A stretch of 64,000 nt of DNA from Zychaea mexicana. Its lineage: Eukaryota > Mucoromycota > Mucoromycetes > Mucorales > Lichtheimiaceae. Positions within the stretch are counted from its first letter, which is position 1. Each line of letters starts with the position of its first letter. The stretch is taken from the NCBI RefSeq assembly GCF_025766255.1, contig NW_026516705.1:1-64000 (forward strand), in the 5' to 3' direction. The position numbers and the translations under genes were made by a program. The notes beneath the pieces are model-generated. The model worked only from the letters and a program-made list of their open reading frames with translations. It made no database searches and was not told where the DNA came from. Shown one piece after another: positions 46,440 to 61,200 of this stretch.

Positions 46440-48940
46440 GGTGATGTGTGCGCTGTTAGGGTCGAGATCGGCAAATTCACGCTTGATGTATTATCGCCAA
46501 TACACGTGGGGGGGCCGAACAGTTACACATATTAAGACTCCATCTCAAACCTGCCCATTCGTTGCACTGCCATGCTGCTCAAGCTCCCCCAACGACATCC
46601 CACCGAGATGTTCGAGAATCCACATCGAGGGAAAAAGAAGAGAGATAGCCCTTACAAGCCATTTGGCACGGACCACGGGCCGTCTCTCTCACAGCGCACA
46701 TTAGTTTTTGTTCATTGGTAGCTCAATATCAGCTCATGTTTCACTCTCTTCCTTCCTTGCTTCCTTCGTACTTGTAGTGATGCTGAGAAGAGCTGCTTCT
46801 TACTACTGTTACTAACCACATAAGACGTATGCTCAACGGATACCAAGTCTAGATTAATACATGACGATCTCAAGCAAATATTACGAATCGAATGTGCAAA
46901 AAGGAAACGTGGGTTGTCTGGATCGCGCAGCTTATGATGGCGTGAACGGGGATCGACGTCTTGTATTATGTCTATAGAGGATACACCGACCCCGGGTGTC
47001 CCTCGTCTCTCTCCTAATGACCGCTCCCCCAATAGCCATGCACTATTCAAGAAAAATGATTTGCGTGTGTGATTGTTTCTGTACGCGCAAACAGCCCATT
47101 CCATGCCCTAATATGTTTGTAATAATGACATGAACCGACTTTCTGGGTTACACCACACGCGTTTATCTATCCAAGTTGTAGTCTTTCGTGCTTACGAGAA
47201 GTACAGTCTGTGACACCAACTATTTTATTATCATTATCGTTGATGATGATCTTTAACCCGTGAAAACATTCTTATGTCAGTTTGACGAAACGGACAGTGC
47301 GAATGACAATAGAATGACATCTTTTTTTGCCCTTTTTACCGACTTGGCGGTCCGTAGACAGACTTTCCAAGAGGGGCTCTACTTTTCTCTATTATCTTTT
47401 TGTGGTATGGGGGGGGGGTGCCGCGCTGAGGTGTGTGTGCAATTGGAAGGTCTGTGAGGAGGTGTGTCTATCCTTGTGGGCGAAACACAGCCACTCCGAA
47501 AGCAACGAACCGTCATTACACTTGTTCTTCCATGCTAACATTATCATTGTTTGTAGATGACACTTTTTACACATTTTCTCCAACATAAATTCTTGCTGTA
47601 GCAAATACAGTAATAATATAATGCATAAACGGAAATCATGATAGAAAAGCATGTCATATTTTTGGCAAACATAGAGAGGATCCCGAATCCGATATGATTT
47701 GCTAGTTGCCATGGAAGGACCCGAGAAAATAGTTGTCCTAAACCTTGTCATTTGCTGCTATGGCAACGCAGCAGCACCGACCAAGCAACCAACCCAAATC
47801 CGATCAAATAACAACCATCACAACCCATCAGAGCAACAACAAACAAGCTGACTTGCCGGCTACGAGGTTGTTGCTGTGTAGTAGTAGTAGTAGTAGTAGT
47901 AGAGCCACGAAGCGTCCAAGTGGTCCATCCAAACAAAGTTGCTGTGAAAAGCACAAAGAGCGAGACACTCTTGTGCGACGACAAACACCAATCTCCCAAC
48001 ATAAATATTTTGCGTATAATAACCAAAACTTGCCTTATTTGTTGATGATTGCAATGCAGAAAAAGAAAATCTTTGATTTGCCATGTTTTTTTGCCAAGCC
48101 GGGTTTGAGTGTGTGTGTGGTGGGGGGTGTTCGAGTGAAATTATAGAGCCAGGGGTGTGCAGCGATCTCTTTACCTCCTGCGATTAGGTAGAAAGCTTGA
48201 ACTGTTGGTGTCACAAACAATGGTACAGCTTATCACATTTCAAGAGCATGATACATACGATACCATCATCACAGTGGGAAGTAGTACCACATTACAACAT
48301 ATTGTATTATGACAGATACATGCGATCATCAATTATTATTATCGGCAATGTAATTTACTTTGTTTCCGCAACGGATCACACGTTTGTTCATCATTCATGA
48401 TCGGCTCTGGAAAGAAACAAAAAAGTACCAGCTAGACTCGAATGGTCCAAATGTTCGGCCTAGTTTTCTTTCGATCGGATCTCCCTTTGCGCGCGGCTTT
48501 CGCATTTTATTCCCACTTTACATCCGACCGGCCTCTATTTTTAAGGTTACCTCCGAAGATGTACAAGTCAGAAACTTTATGTACCTCATTTCATTCATAT
48601 ATGCTGTGCATCTTTATATATGCATTCACTTTTATGTGGACAATAACTTATGTCATGATATTGGATAGAACATGTAGCTTTTTCTGTTCTGCCATGTGCT
48701 TTGTCCTACACCGACACCGGAAAACAATTCTAATACATAGGATATACATCCGATTATCTATTAGTAACGCTCTTAATCATTTTCTAATACCTGCTATGAC
48801 AGTCCTTGAACTAATGTGTTTATAGGTTGAGGGCTGATAGACAGATAGTATATTTCGGTAAATCCTAACCCCGAACAATATTCCGGGTGTACGCATGCCG
48901 GAAACAAAAAGTGGGCTGTTAGGGCGATATCCGGACTGAG
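46440..48940. other. Gene-poor spacer upstream of the kinase-like gene
   Basis: Contains a GTG/GGGG-rich stretch (47405-47425), a (TAG)n microsatellite at 47878-47902 and short unsupported ORFs on both strands (largest 130-133 codons at 46712-47104 minus and 47745-48146 plus). None shows a known motif. Confidence 0.4.
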
Positions 48941-48948
48941 GAGTTATT

Positions 48949-50885
48949 ATGGACCTGAGTTATCGCAATCGTAATGACCCTGCCCATCAGTTTCAACAAG
49001 AAATCGTAAAGTCAGAACTTGTTCACCAAACCATTCAAGCGATCCATCGACTTGTTCAGCAGTACCCAAGTGATTTTGATCTGAATTTCCTTGAGCTACC
49101 AACGCAACACCCAACGCTTTCAGTTCAAGAGGCAATCAGTCAACTTTACAACGACACAATCTCTTTATATCACTCACGCAATGTCACCTTTGACAACCAA
49201 TGGGTAAATCAGGAAAACGAGAAAAAAGTTTGCTGGAAATGTCTTCTGGTTTCTCTAGAGAGAGCTCGGCGCGGGGTGGGCTTTAAGGGGTAGAGTAAAA
49301 GAGATAAGTCTCGGCTGCTTTTGTTGGTTCTGCTTTTCACTTACATAATGAATACATGTATATAACGTACATATAGCACTGGAACGTAGCTTGGCGGCAA
49401 GCCCTATCATATGAAAGCATAACTGAATTAGCAGATGGTGACACGGCAAAGATTGTGAATTCGTTTCATCCGAAAAGTCGCAAGTCTCTGGATGCTATTT
49501 ATAAGTATGATCTAGCGAGGTACATGCGTTGGTATCCATGGCGGTGGTTTTCAGACTTGGTCTTGATAGGATCAGGTGGATTCTCGGCTGTTTATGCTGC
49601 AAACGTTTCATTACTATATGATGTATCCGAGACCGGACAGCGATTTGGTGCACGGCGTCGTCCAGTGGCTATCAAGGTGGTAGACGAAAAGATTCTAAAT
49701 GAGGTGAGTCTTGCTATGCTATACTTAGGAAAGGGAAAGTCGAGTCATTAGAGGGCAGTAGAGTGTTGCATATGTGCATTTTAAGCTTTTAAGTAGACAA
49801 TTGACACTGACTTTGTGACATATCTGTCTTTGTAACCTTAATAATATGAAGATTATAGTTCAATCCAGAGCATTCTTGGCGCTACTGTTCCATGGCATCA
49901 CTGTATGCGAGAGCACAGGCGATCTGTTGATGATTGCTACGTTGTCCGAAAATGGTAACCTGGAGCATCGGATCAATAAACCGGTGCAATTTGGCTTGGA
50001 TATGGTCAATGCGACAGATATTGTCATTCGTCTTGCATTCAACCTGGCTAGTTTACATGATGAAATTGGCATGTGTCATCGCAATATACATCCAGGCAAT
50101 GTACTGTGTGCAGACGATGATTACTTTTTGGTGGATTTCCGGTTCTCCACTGCATCGAATCAGGCTACTGATGTCACCAAATCATCCATGGGCCATTATG
50201 GTAAACTACATGGCTTATACACGTTGAAAAGGAGATGTCGAATTCTTCATGATCCACTGACGAAAATCAATGCTATTAACGATTTTTAGGTCGGATACCC
50301 TATATCGCTCCCGAGGTGCGAGAAGGCATATATACTGAAAAATCCGACGTATACTCGCTGGGCATTATTATGTGGCAAGTCGTATCCGGAATCGAGTTTC
50401 CATCGCCCGAGCTATTGTTTGATGCTCCTGACGTCTACCGAGTCGAATGGATTCCAGGTGTTCCGGAATGGTACCAGGAGCTGATGATGGCATGTCTCGA
50501 ACCACGTCCCGAGAATCGACCCACAGCCGAAGAAATTGGGCTCATTATGCGCAAGTACGCTGTATCGACTCAATCGGACAAGATGCAGGTTCATCAACAA
50601 GACTGGGTAGCTTATGCAACTCGCCGCCGTACCGAGTGTAAGGTGCATCAAGAACGCTGGGCGTCTAGCCAAACCCCATCCTATGTCAACGGCGATCGTT
50701 ATCGTTTCAACAATGAATCGGGAGAACCTGAGGCTGTAACTATGAGTAGCAAGAATGAAAAGGAAATTCAAATGATGACCGCATCTCGAGTGTATGCGTT
50801 TAGGTCTTTGCCATGCACCGAATTTGTGAGCCTCCCATTCCATCAACGTCCTTTTGATGCTACAAACTGGTCAGACGAAAATTAA
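48949..50885 (+). CDS. Protein kinase-fold protein, probable pseudokinase
   Basis: Four exons: 48949-49203, 49377-49703, 49852-50200 and 50290-50885; 508 residues. A helical N-terminus of about 140 residues precedes a kinase domain. The Gly-rich loop is GSGGFSAVY (about 150-158), the ATP-anchoring Lys is in PVAIKVV (Lys about 185), and RIPYIAPEV, SDVYSLGIIMWQV and RPTAEEI are normal. The catalytic loop reads CHRNIHPGNV instead of HRD (Asp to Asn, about 272), and the metal-binding DFG reads DFR (about 289-291). Loss of the catalytic base argues against normal phosphotransfer, while Lys and the DFx Asp remain, so nucleotide binding is possible. The style (STGDLLMI, HxNxHPGN) is that of TKL-like kinases expanded in Mucoromycota and Glomeromycota. 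The C-terminal 140 residues match no known domain. Confidence 0.82.
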
Positions 50886-51358
50886 GGAGCAAGGCACTCG
50901 CACATTTTATCATTGTCATCTTTCTTTTTTCCCATTCCCTTTCCCCACAACCTTTTTATCTGACACAACAATAGCAACACACATTTCATTTCCCAGCTAC
51001 ATCTAATTGATTCCCATCTCTCCATTCAGTATTTCTCTTACTCCTGTACTTTTCTCTGTTTCACCGATAACTCTGCTATAATACTTTATAGTGTTTGTAT
51101 CCTTTTATACTGTTGTCAATACAGCACAGTGAGCCATATCTCATATATGAAAAGTGTGTGCGGGAGGCATAGTGCTACTCAGTTCATATGGCGTGTGCCT
51201 ATTATTGAGTCATGGAAAATAAGAATTTACATAGCAACACGACAAGCAGTCGATCTGTGTTACCTCTTCCTTCTGTGCCTTGTACGTACCTAATTTTTTT
51301 TTACTTTAATAAACCGCTACTTCCAGTAACAACTACGATCTATTAAACAAAAGCGAAA

Positions 51359-53588
<2,230 letters not shown>

Positions 53589-53897
53589 GTGGTCGGAAAA
53601 AGAAACAAAGAATAAAAAATCCAAAAACCCTTCTGCTTCTTCTATCTCTCTTTGACACCTGTCATCTGTCAAAAAAAGTCTAGTTTAGATCTTAAAATAT
53701 AAAGTACAAAAAAGTACAAGTAATCAAATACATGATATCTTTGGAAAATATGTTACAAAATGAGACAGAGTTGATGGTTGGCATGATAGGAGGGAGCCAT
53801 GCACAAGAAAATTTGACAGCCAATTTGTACTACATGGTTTTCTCTTACAAATCATTGTAAGTGAACTTTCTAGAGTCTAGCTGCAGTGTCACTGGAC

Positions 53898-54940
53898 CTA
53901 GATGGACGGCAATAAATGCATGTCAATATTGGCTTGTGTGATCACAGCGGATATCCATTGATAATTAAAAGTAAATTGCACCATATTGTACATACCATCA
54001 TTGGCGATATCAACAACCATCATGGCACCAAATACGCCATCTAGTAGTAGTAATATCGTGAAAGATATCAGCTTGTGTGCCACCTTGCAAGTATCCAACA
54101 ACCTATTTCCACTGCCATTTTCCCCTTTCACCTCCGTTCCCCAAGCAACACAAACGCACATGGCTTTGCCTTTTCCCACATGGCTGTGTATATCGTGGCC
54201 TGATCTTTATTTTTTCATTATCTTACCTTTGATTTTGGCTGGGTCATAAGCCTGGCCCATCTTTGTCAGAAATTTCTCGTACATTGCCTTTGCCTGGTCC
54301 GTCTTCATGGCTCGGTGAAAGTCCGGTTTGTTGCCTTGTTTAGCGCAAAATCAAAAGCATGTGAGCCTCAATCCTTGTTATTTCGTACGCAGAGTTGCAT
54401 ATACCAGCGGGTAAAGTAAAGGATCCTGCAATTTACCTTTAATCGTTTGTCCTTGAAGCGTGAATTGGGAGACTAATTTGCATGTTCGTTTTATTAACAG
54501 TGACAGCTTTTATTTCTCAGGAGCAGAACATTGGAGAGCGAATTCCTCGCTTATTGCCATGTCTTTCTATTGAACTCACCACACAATACCTCGAGGCCAA
54601 GCTCCTTGACACCCTTCTTCCACATTGTTCCTTGTTCATCGTCAAACACTCGAAGGTTTAAAATCTTGTTGATAATGTAATCGACATCCTTATCAGTGTC
54701 ATCGGTGCCAACGCCAACCAACACACAGACACCTTTTTGGATTGAACTCACAACCTGCTGATCGACTGCGCTATCCTCATTTAGCTTCAATGGTCTTTTC
54801 TTTTAATTTTCCAAAAGTATAGAAAAGTCAAGGAGGGAGTAATGTGGGTTTAATATGTAAGAGGGGAATTGCTTGCCCTAAAGTCAGACAGACGCACCAG
54901 TAACACTTGCTCGAGCCACACGTTGTAAAACTGCTCTCAT
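53898..54940 (-). CDS. DTD1: D-aminoacyl-tRNA deacylase (DTD)
   Basis: Six exons: 54940-54898, 54765-54580, 54472-54437, 54334-54227, 54040-53996 and 53932-53898; 150 residues, the usual DTD length. The enzyme hydrolyses D-amino acids from mischarged tRNAs in the cytosol and also clears Gly-tRNA(Ala). The start MRAVLQRVARASVTVD is classic. The conserved SQFTL signature (VSQFTLQGQTIKG) and the cross-subunit Gly-Pro-type loop region (GNKPDFHRAM) are present; a canonical GP dipeptide is not seen at the end, which reads NDGANIDMHL instead of the usual NDGPVTI. Exon 6 is short and its acceptor less certain, so the exact C-terminus may differ. Convergent with the helicase gene; about 310 bp separate the stop codons. 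Confidence 0.9.
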
Positions 54941-57120
54941 GCCGGATTGCTGCTTTTGTGTATTGTTGCCGTTCGATCCGAGAATAAAGCAATATCGCTT
55001 CAGGAACGGTGACCGGAGACTAAAACCGGGGTGCTCGCCAAAAGCGGCTTTCGGAGCTCGATTGCCTCGATGAAGCAGCAGCAACAACCACCACCATCCC
55101 TATCGGTAGTTGGCGTTCATCTTTTACGGGGTAAGTAAGAGTATGTGCATGACTTTGTCTACCAGCTTGTGATGCTGAATACTCCTATTCAATGTTTTAT
55201 TCTGTACATTGTCTATAGAAAAGCATGCACCTGGAGCGGAAAGATCTTGGGATGGGAGCAAAGCGTGGTGGAAATAGAAAGAGCTGTGCTTCCCTATTAT
55301 GTAGAACTGTATTTGATAGTTATGGCTGGAGCATATACCAAGATCGATATGTATGAACATCCTTTTTATACAGAGTATATACGAACAATAGACGACACAG
55401 ACGGAATGTCTGCAAGGGGCTGTGGCTTGTTTCGCTTGCTGTCTGTGGTGTATGCGTGATGGATTGCTTGCATGGTAAACGATAATGCCATATACCTTTT
55501 CACTTATGCATGATCACAATAGCTCAGATGACAATAAATAACAAGTATTCTTGAGACAGGATCATATGTCGCATTCGTATCTGTTTTCAGCAATCTGCAG
55601 ATTGAGAACCGCATGAAATACACTAGTCGAAGAGTTTAGAAAGAAGGTATCGACTTGTGTTCACAATAACAAATCCAATTTCCGCAGATCTCCCTCCCCC
55701 GCACACAAGTCGGTTATGGTAACGATGATGACGTGAGGAAGATCGACGCATTTTTGCGCTGCCCTCCCTATTATTATTTCTTCCGCCGTTACCGTTTCTT
55801 TCTTCACATCAAGTTGTCGATAGCATGCATTGCATTAAACAGCGATTGAGCTAGCGACAACACGTCCATATGTACATACTCCTCCCTCACTGTTCGACAG
55901 CGTACGCTTACCTTATCTTTTAGAGGAGGCGATTTGAATTTCTTTTCTTTCTTCCGAAAAATGAGGGGCGTCATGCATTACACGCTATTTTTGCTGCGTA
56001 ATAGCCGTAATAATATCAGGGGGAAAAACTGCACTGCTACTGGCAATTGCTACGACTCTACGCGTAGCACTCCTCACCCCTCCGCCATTTACCGCTTCCA
56101 AATACCAGTAGCTTAGTAGTAGCCGTGACTATAGTCAAAATGGTTGAGATACATAATGATCAAGTTCCGCCGCTGTCCAGGGAGTTGTTGAACTTTGTTT
56201 TGCCACATCGCTTATGCTGTGTATTGAATTCTTTGAAAGCAAAACGACTTTTCTACATACTGTACTGTACTATCCAAATTTTGTACACTGAATGCAAAGA
56301 ATGCACAAGTACTTTTTTTTCCTTTCACCCTTCGAATTCTATCTCCTTCAAAAAAGTAGTCGTTGAAGGCGGTCTTCAAGGTCGCTATAATAGTAGCATG
56401 TAGCGGTCGCCTAAACCTACAGCAACGACATGTACATTGTTAAAGTATCTGTGCCATCCGGGTATATCATGCTGTTACCCATATAATATACTTCTAGAGT
56501 ACTGCAAAAAGGAGCGACGACCTTGGAAGGTGCACTACCACCCGTTGTGTTGAAAGAATTGTATTCGCTGCGCCCCTTATAGGGAGCTTTACTTTGGAGA
56601 GCTCGTTTTTGTGTTCTTTGATTAAGGAGCTTAGACGCAGCAATTTCAATAATAGAAAATTATGTGCAAGAAGAATAACCTTACTGGACCTTCTTCGACA
56701 CGAATACGTTGCCTGCACTTCACAGCCGGACTATCACTTTTTCCACCAGTAAATGGTTTGTTTTTGACGGCTGAGAGACCTACTTCGGTTAGACCCTTCT
56801 TCCACATGCTGTATCTTCCTTTCCCTCTCCTTTTGCTGAAAAACAACTCGGCCCCTTTTGCACCAAGTCGTTCTTTACTGCAACCTGCGTCTGCAACCCC
56901 TCCCCTCCTCCTCCTCCTCCTCCTCCTACGTTCTCTTTTACTTTTCTCTAGCCCCATCGGTTGCAGCGTTCTCCTTTTTCATAAGAAAGAGGAAAATAAT
57001 TGTGAAATAGAATAGCCCTTTATTGAATACATGAGCAGCAGCACTATCACCACCACAAAGGCGCGTACGATAGACACAGCGAGGGGGAGGGGAGACAAGG
57101 ACATGTAGCCTTTCTCTAAC
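54941..57120. other. Spacer between DTD and the secreted-protein cluster
   Basis: No gene recognised. It has a CTC/CCT triplet run at 56904-56929 and a T/C-rich plus strand around 56750-56980. Confidence 0.4.
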
Positions 57121-57122
57121 AG

Positions 57123-57130
57123 TATAAATA
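57123..57130 (+). promoter_or_regulatory. TATA box of the first secreted-protein gene
   Basis: TATAAATA about 100 bp before ATG 57225, with a 60-base leader that is rich in C, T and A (CACTCACACACAAAATC just before the ATG). Confidence 0.6.
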
Positions 57131-57224
57131 GCGGGGTAGTCAACCGTCGAATTCGTTTTTACTCATCACTACACATCTGTTCCTTGTACTTTCAAGACTT
57201 CACTCACACACAAAATCTTTTAAT

Positions 57225-57785
57225 ATGCGTTTCTCGATCATTTCCGTTGCTGCCGCTGTCTGCCTCATTGCTGGTGTCCAAGCTGCTCCCGCTCCTCCAG
57301 CTGATGGTGCTGGTGCTGGTGCTGGTGCTGCCCCACCCAACCCTGTTTCAGCCTTGACCGACGGTGCAACAGGAGGACTTCCTGTTAACACCAAAGCTGC
57401 TTCCGGTGCTGTTACTGGCCTTACTGCTGGTACTGCTGGTGTCCCTGCCACTGGTCTCCCTATTGGCAAACGCGCTGCTGGTGCTGATTCTGCCACTGGA
57501 GTCCCAAACAGCACTGAAGGTTCATCTGGCACTGGTGTTGGTGGAAGTGAAGCATCCTCTGCAGGCAAACCCCAAGGTGCAATCCACGCTACCGTTGATC
57601 AGACCAAGAAAATTGCACAAACAGTCAAAAAGGCCGCCCAAGCCAACGGTTCCGCTAACGGTGCCGGATCCCAAAAGTTGACTGGACCTGTCGGCAACAC
57701 TGTTGGCCAAACTGAAGGCAAAGTTGTGGGCAACGGGCAGCAACCCGGTCTTGTAGGTTCTGCTGCCCAGGCTGTTCCTCAGTAA
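57225..57785 (+). CDS. Secreted Ala/Gly/Pro-rich protein, 186 aa
   Basis: Single exon. The N-terminus is a strong signal peptide (MRFSIISVAAAVCLIAGVQA, predicted cleavage before APAPP). The mature part is Gly/Ala/Thr/Pro-rich: a DGAGAGAGAAPP run, then SGAVTGLTAGTAGVPATGLP, then a dibasic site (PIGKRAAGAD) that a Kex2-type protease could cut, then a Gly/Ser-rich part and an amphipathic Lys-rich segment (DQTKKIAQTVKKAAQ). It has no Cys after the signal peptide. A TATA box lies about 100 bp upstream. It is the first of four tandem secreted-protein genes and shares the VTGLTAG/PIGKR style with the 61201 gene. Cell-wall, surface or effector-like roles are possible; no family recognised. Confidence 0.8.
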   Translation: MRFSIISVAAAVCLIAGVQAAPAPPADGAGAGAGAAPPNPVSALTDGATGGLPVNTKAASGAVTGLTAGTAGVPATGLPIGKRAAGADSATGVPNSTEGSSGTGVGGSEASSAGKPQGAIHATVDQTKKIAQTVKKAAQANGSANGAGSQKLTGPVGNTVGQTEGKVVGNGQQPGLVGSAAQAVPQ

Positions 57786-59567
57786 AACATGTCACTAAAA
57801 TCCCCCATCGCACCTTCCTTTCCAATTTACAACAAATGTTACTTATCTCCTTTGTTTCAATCCCTTTTGTCCTTTTAAAACACGCTATTAGCTTATACCC
57901 TTCTATAGCTAGTAGTATTCCGACAAAAGATGAAAAAAATATATTTTGCCTGTTCGAGTTTATTATCTTATATACACAGTAATACATTTATTGCTGCCTC
58001 AGAAATAATCGTGGTGAAAGGATAATCGTCTATAGTAGTCTCATCATCAATCTCTTTTTCTTGGGCCAATATTATTCTTCTGTATGATAAGATAAACTGT
58101 GCGATTATGGAGTTAAGTGCTTGTAGATGATTACATTGAGATAACAAGCCGTAGCTATTCAACAAAGTATGCATTACTGTACATTCACCGTTGCTGCTAT
58201 CATATAAGCAGTTGTTTCAAAAGGTGGGTGACGATCTTCTCTGATAATGCCGTTATTCGTCCCATTATACGCTGTAAACTAATTTGAAAGCAAAAGCACT
58301 CATGGACTATTCAATCGCTAGAAATAGAGAAAATAATACACACATCTGCCCCATGCGATTTACTAAGGATGCACAATCCATGCTTTTCTGCGAGCTATTT
58401 TTCAACTTCAACAAAAGTGCTAAATACAGGGTAGTAGATACAGTCAGGACATGACGGGTTTATTTGAACTAATGAAGGGACGAATAAGAAGGGTGCTGCT
58501 GCAAATGGAAGAAGGACGGAGGAAAAGATTCAGGCCAGCAACAGAAAATCTATCTATTTCAAGAAGTACCGATATAACAAACCTGTATCAAATACATACA
58601 AGAATAAGGAGGGGTCGCCATCATGATGATGCTGACACACAGAGATGGGATGACAGCCATACACAGCCTGTTGCCGTAATGCGTTCTTCTGTTCGAAATA
58701 GCAATTATGGGCGGATAACAAGGAACAACACAATATACTATCAGTTCTTGGACATCACATAGTTTAAAAGTTAAAGATCGTTTTCTTTTATGATAACGAA
58801 ATAATAATACCCAGTAGTACTGTACTTTACTGCTTTGCGGTCGCAAAAGAGCTTCTGTATGCTACAATGTACGTACATATCACTAACAGGGGTTCTCTCT
58901 TTTACCTGTGGATGCCACAGCTTGCATAAAAGGAGGTGGACGCTTAACTTGGTAGTCAACAAAGCGAACAAGAACAATTGTGTTTCCGATCAACCACTAA
59001 GAAGTTAATCAAAGGAGAAAAAAATCTAAGGTTAAAGTTAACAGGGGTTGCCGCTTGTATGTATGTACTTGAAGCTGTAAGGAAAACAGAGACAATGACG
59101 AGGAGCAGGTTTTCTTGATCAAGTATTCCTAGAGTCCCTAAACTGCTTAGTATAGAAAGTAAATAGTTGTGTCATTACGAAAACTTGATAAGAGTGCTTT
59201 TACTAAGAAGCTTTATACTATTTGGCATGCATCATAATGTTACAGAAGATAACAGCTTATGATTTCAGGAAACAAGAGTTGAAAGCCACCTAATGTCAGC
59301 TGCAGAGGAACGATGGAACTTGCGCAGCAGCAAAACAAGAGCCGAAAGAAACGTGAGGGTCAGCAACGTTCCGTAAGCGCTTTCCTACTTAGTAGTCCCA
59401 TAACGCGCGCAGGCGATAAGAAAAGGAGTAGTATTTCAGGTCATAGTGAGTATCAGTACAGAAAGGTATTAAAACGGTGCGACTTTCACTGCAACGAAGA
59501 AGAGGGCTTCTTTTTTTTGTCTGTTATTTTGTCACATACGTCTTCCCACGACCGTAAATTCAAAGCT
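57786..59567. other. Spacer within the secreted-protein cluster
   Basis: Includes the 3' UTR of the 57225 gene and the upstream region of the 59568 gene. A 103-codon plus ORF at 58451-58762 is Arg-rich without a recognisable motif; I do not call it. Confidence 0.35.
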
Positions 59568-60140
59568 ATGCGTATTGCCATCTCTACTACCCTTGCTTGT
59601 GTACTCGTTGCAAGCAGTGTAGCCAATACAGATCCTATGACAAGACTTCAAACGCAACACTCCGACTTGTCTCCCTCAAAGGTTTCCGGTGTCGCAAGAT
59701 TCATCCCCTCTTTACAACAAAAAACCGCTACGACCACCGTGCAGCCGCAGTTTATCAAGCGACTTCATCGGCGACGTACTCGTTTATTGAAAGCTAGAAA
59801 GGAACAGCCCGAAGAACCCGAAGAAATAGACGACGATGAAGAAAAGGGAGGCTCACACACAGCTACAAACGGATCAGGCCACGGAAAATTCCTTGAACCA
59901 ACTGTCCACACAACGACCGATGGGCCTGTCAGAACCGTCACTCAAACAGGCGATAAAGTGATTGCAGGTACAGCTCCGCGAAAAAACACCTTGGTCAGGA
60001 CAACCGTGAGTGATTTGAACCGTGCTGCTACTGCTGGTGCCAGATCTCCGAGAGCGGGGAATACCGACGATGAAGCTGGTGATGGCACAGCCAGTGATGC
60101 CGTTGATGAAGAAGAAATAGGTAGACCCGACAGCGCCTAG
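59568..60140 (+). CDS. Secreted basic/acidic protein, 190 aa
   Basis: The frame is open from 59313, but I start at ATG 59568 because it gives a signal peptide (MRIAISTTLACVLVASSVAN) like the neighbours. A Ser/Thr-rich part follows, then a highly basic stretch with several possible processing sites (IKRLHRRRTRLLKARKEQ), then a Glu/Asp run (PEEPEEIDDDEEKGG), a Thr-rich region with THTATNGSG and TTTDGPVRTVTQTG, and an acidic tail (DEEEIGRPDSA). It has no Cys in the mature part. It is the most divergent of the four cluster members. If the upstream Met were used the signal peptide would be internal, so the shorter form is preferred. Confidence 0.7.
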   Translation: MRIAISTTLACVLVASSVANTDPMTRLQTQHSDLSPSKVSGVARFIPSLQQKTATTTVQPQFIKRLHRRRTRLLKARKEQPEEPEEIDDDEEKGGSHTATNGSGHGKFLEPTVHTTTDGPVRTVTQTGDKVIAGTAPRKNTLVRTTVSDLNRAATAGARSPRAGNTDDEAGDGTASDAVDEEEIGRPDSA

Positions 60141-61200
60141 TTATATACTATTTCCTAAATCAGTACAGTATCGACTGCCTATATATTACCCATTATATGT
60201 TTTTTACTTAATAATACAATTAAAAAACGCTGATATTATGTGTTTCGCTGTATGATATGGAATGTAATAATATGTTAGGGCTACAAGTACTGTACTATTT
60301 TTATAGCAGTTGAGTCGAATATAAAATAGGCACACTAGAATATCTCGTGTTGTACATTATAAGAAAAGTTTGGTCCTCGTCAATTATTCTGTTTGCACAT
60401 GCCATCCCTTCTATAACCATCGACATGGTTAGTCATCTGATAACGTGGCAGTTACTATAAAGCTTGGCCATACAAATGCTACCTTTAGGAGCAGACGTTT
60501 TATTGTAGGCGAGAACATAGATCACAGACAATGAATTCAACAACAGCAACTACGACGATCACCTCCAGTGCACAGTCAAGAAATCGTTACAATAAGAGTA
60601 GCATGAGCTCTCAGCGTACTACTATTAATGCATTCAGGAGCTTGACATTAGAATCTGTGTATGTAGTCGGGAACGATGCAATAAGGAGTCCTACAAATAG
60701 GGTGCCTTATTGTGGCAGCTTTTTCATTGCCAAAATATATGTGTTTGAGTGCAGTAGATGATAAAGTAACTGTGTCAGCGGAGGTTTACATCTCTTGTAA
60801 AGGAGAAGACAGAGAGGGGTTTGGGGAGTAAGAACAGGAGCCACATCGGTTGAGCAATACCTCTATCGTTCAGTAGAGCAAGAAGGGAAAGTATTCGGGA
60901 GATAACATGCAGGAGTATATAGGCGCTAGTAGGATAGAACTGAAAGCGAAAACGAGAAACCCACAAAAAAAGAAAGCCAAGAACACTATACGACGATGTA
61001 GGACAGAACAAGGGATATATTGTGGACAGATGAATACTGTCGACGACTACTGCTTATACGACTGTTCCCGAGTTCACGCAAACCTAAAGGTGAAATATAA
61101 AGAAAATCCACCCTTTTGACACTTGTCTTTTTTTTCTCTCTCTTTTCTGCATTTTTTTTTAAATTCTTTTACTCTAGAAAAACTAAATCAATTTGCAGTT
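60141..61200. other. Spacer within the secreted-protein cluster
   Basis: No gene recognised. The last 60 bases before 61201 are T/C-rich with a TATA-like AAATATAAAG at 61091-61100. Confidence 0.4.

Noticed and set aside
46712..47104. 130-codon minus ORF
   Set aside because: No motif, no splice context, and composition like surrounding non-coding DNA.
47745..48146. 133-codon plus ORF with Ser run
   Set aside because: Ser run comes from a (TAG)n microsatellite; no family resemblance.
56646..56957. Minus-strand peptide SMWKKGLTEVGL resembling TMWKKGVKELGL of DTD
   Set aside because: The similarity covers only about 12 residues and the rest of the frame is Arg-rich low complexity; possibly a tiny duplicated fragment, more likely chance.
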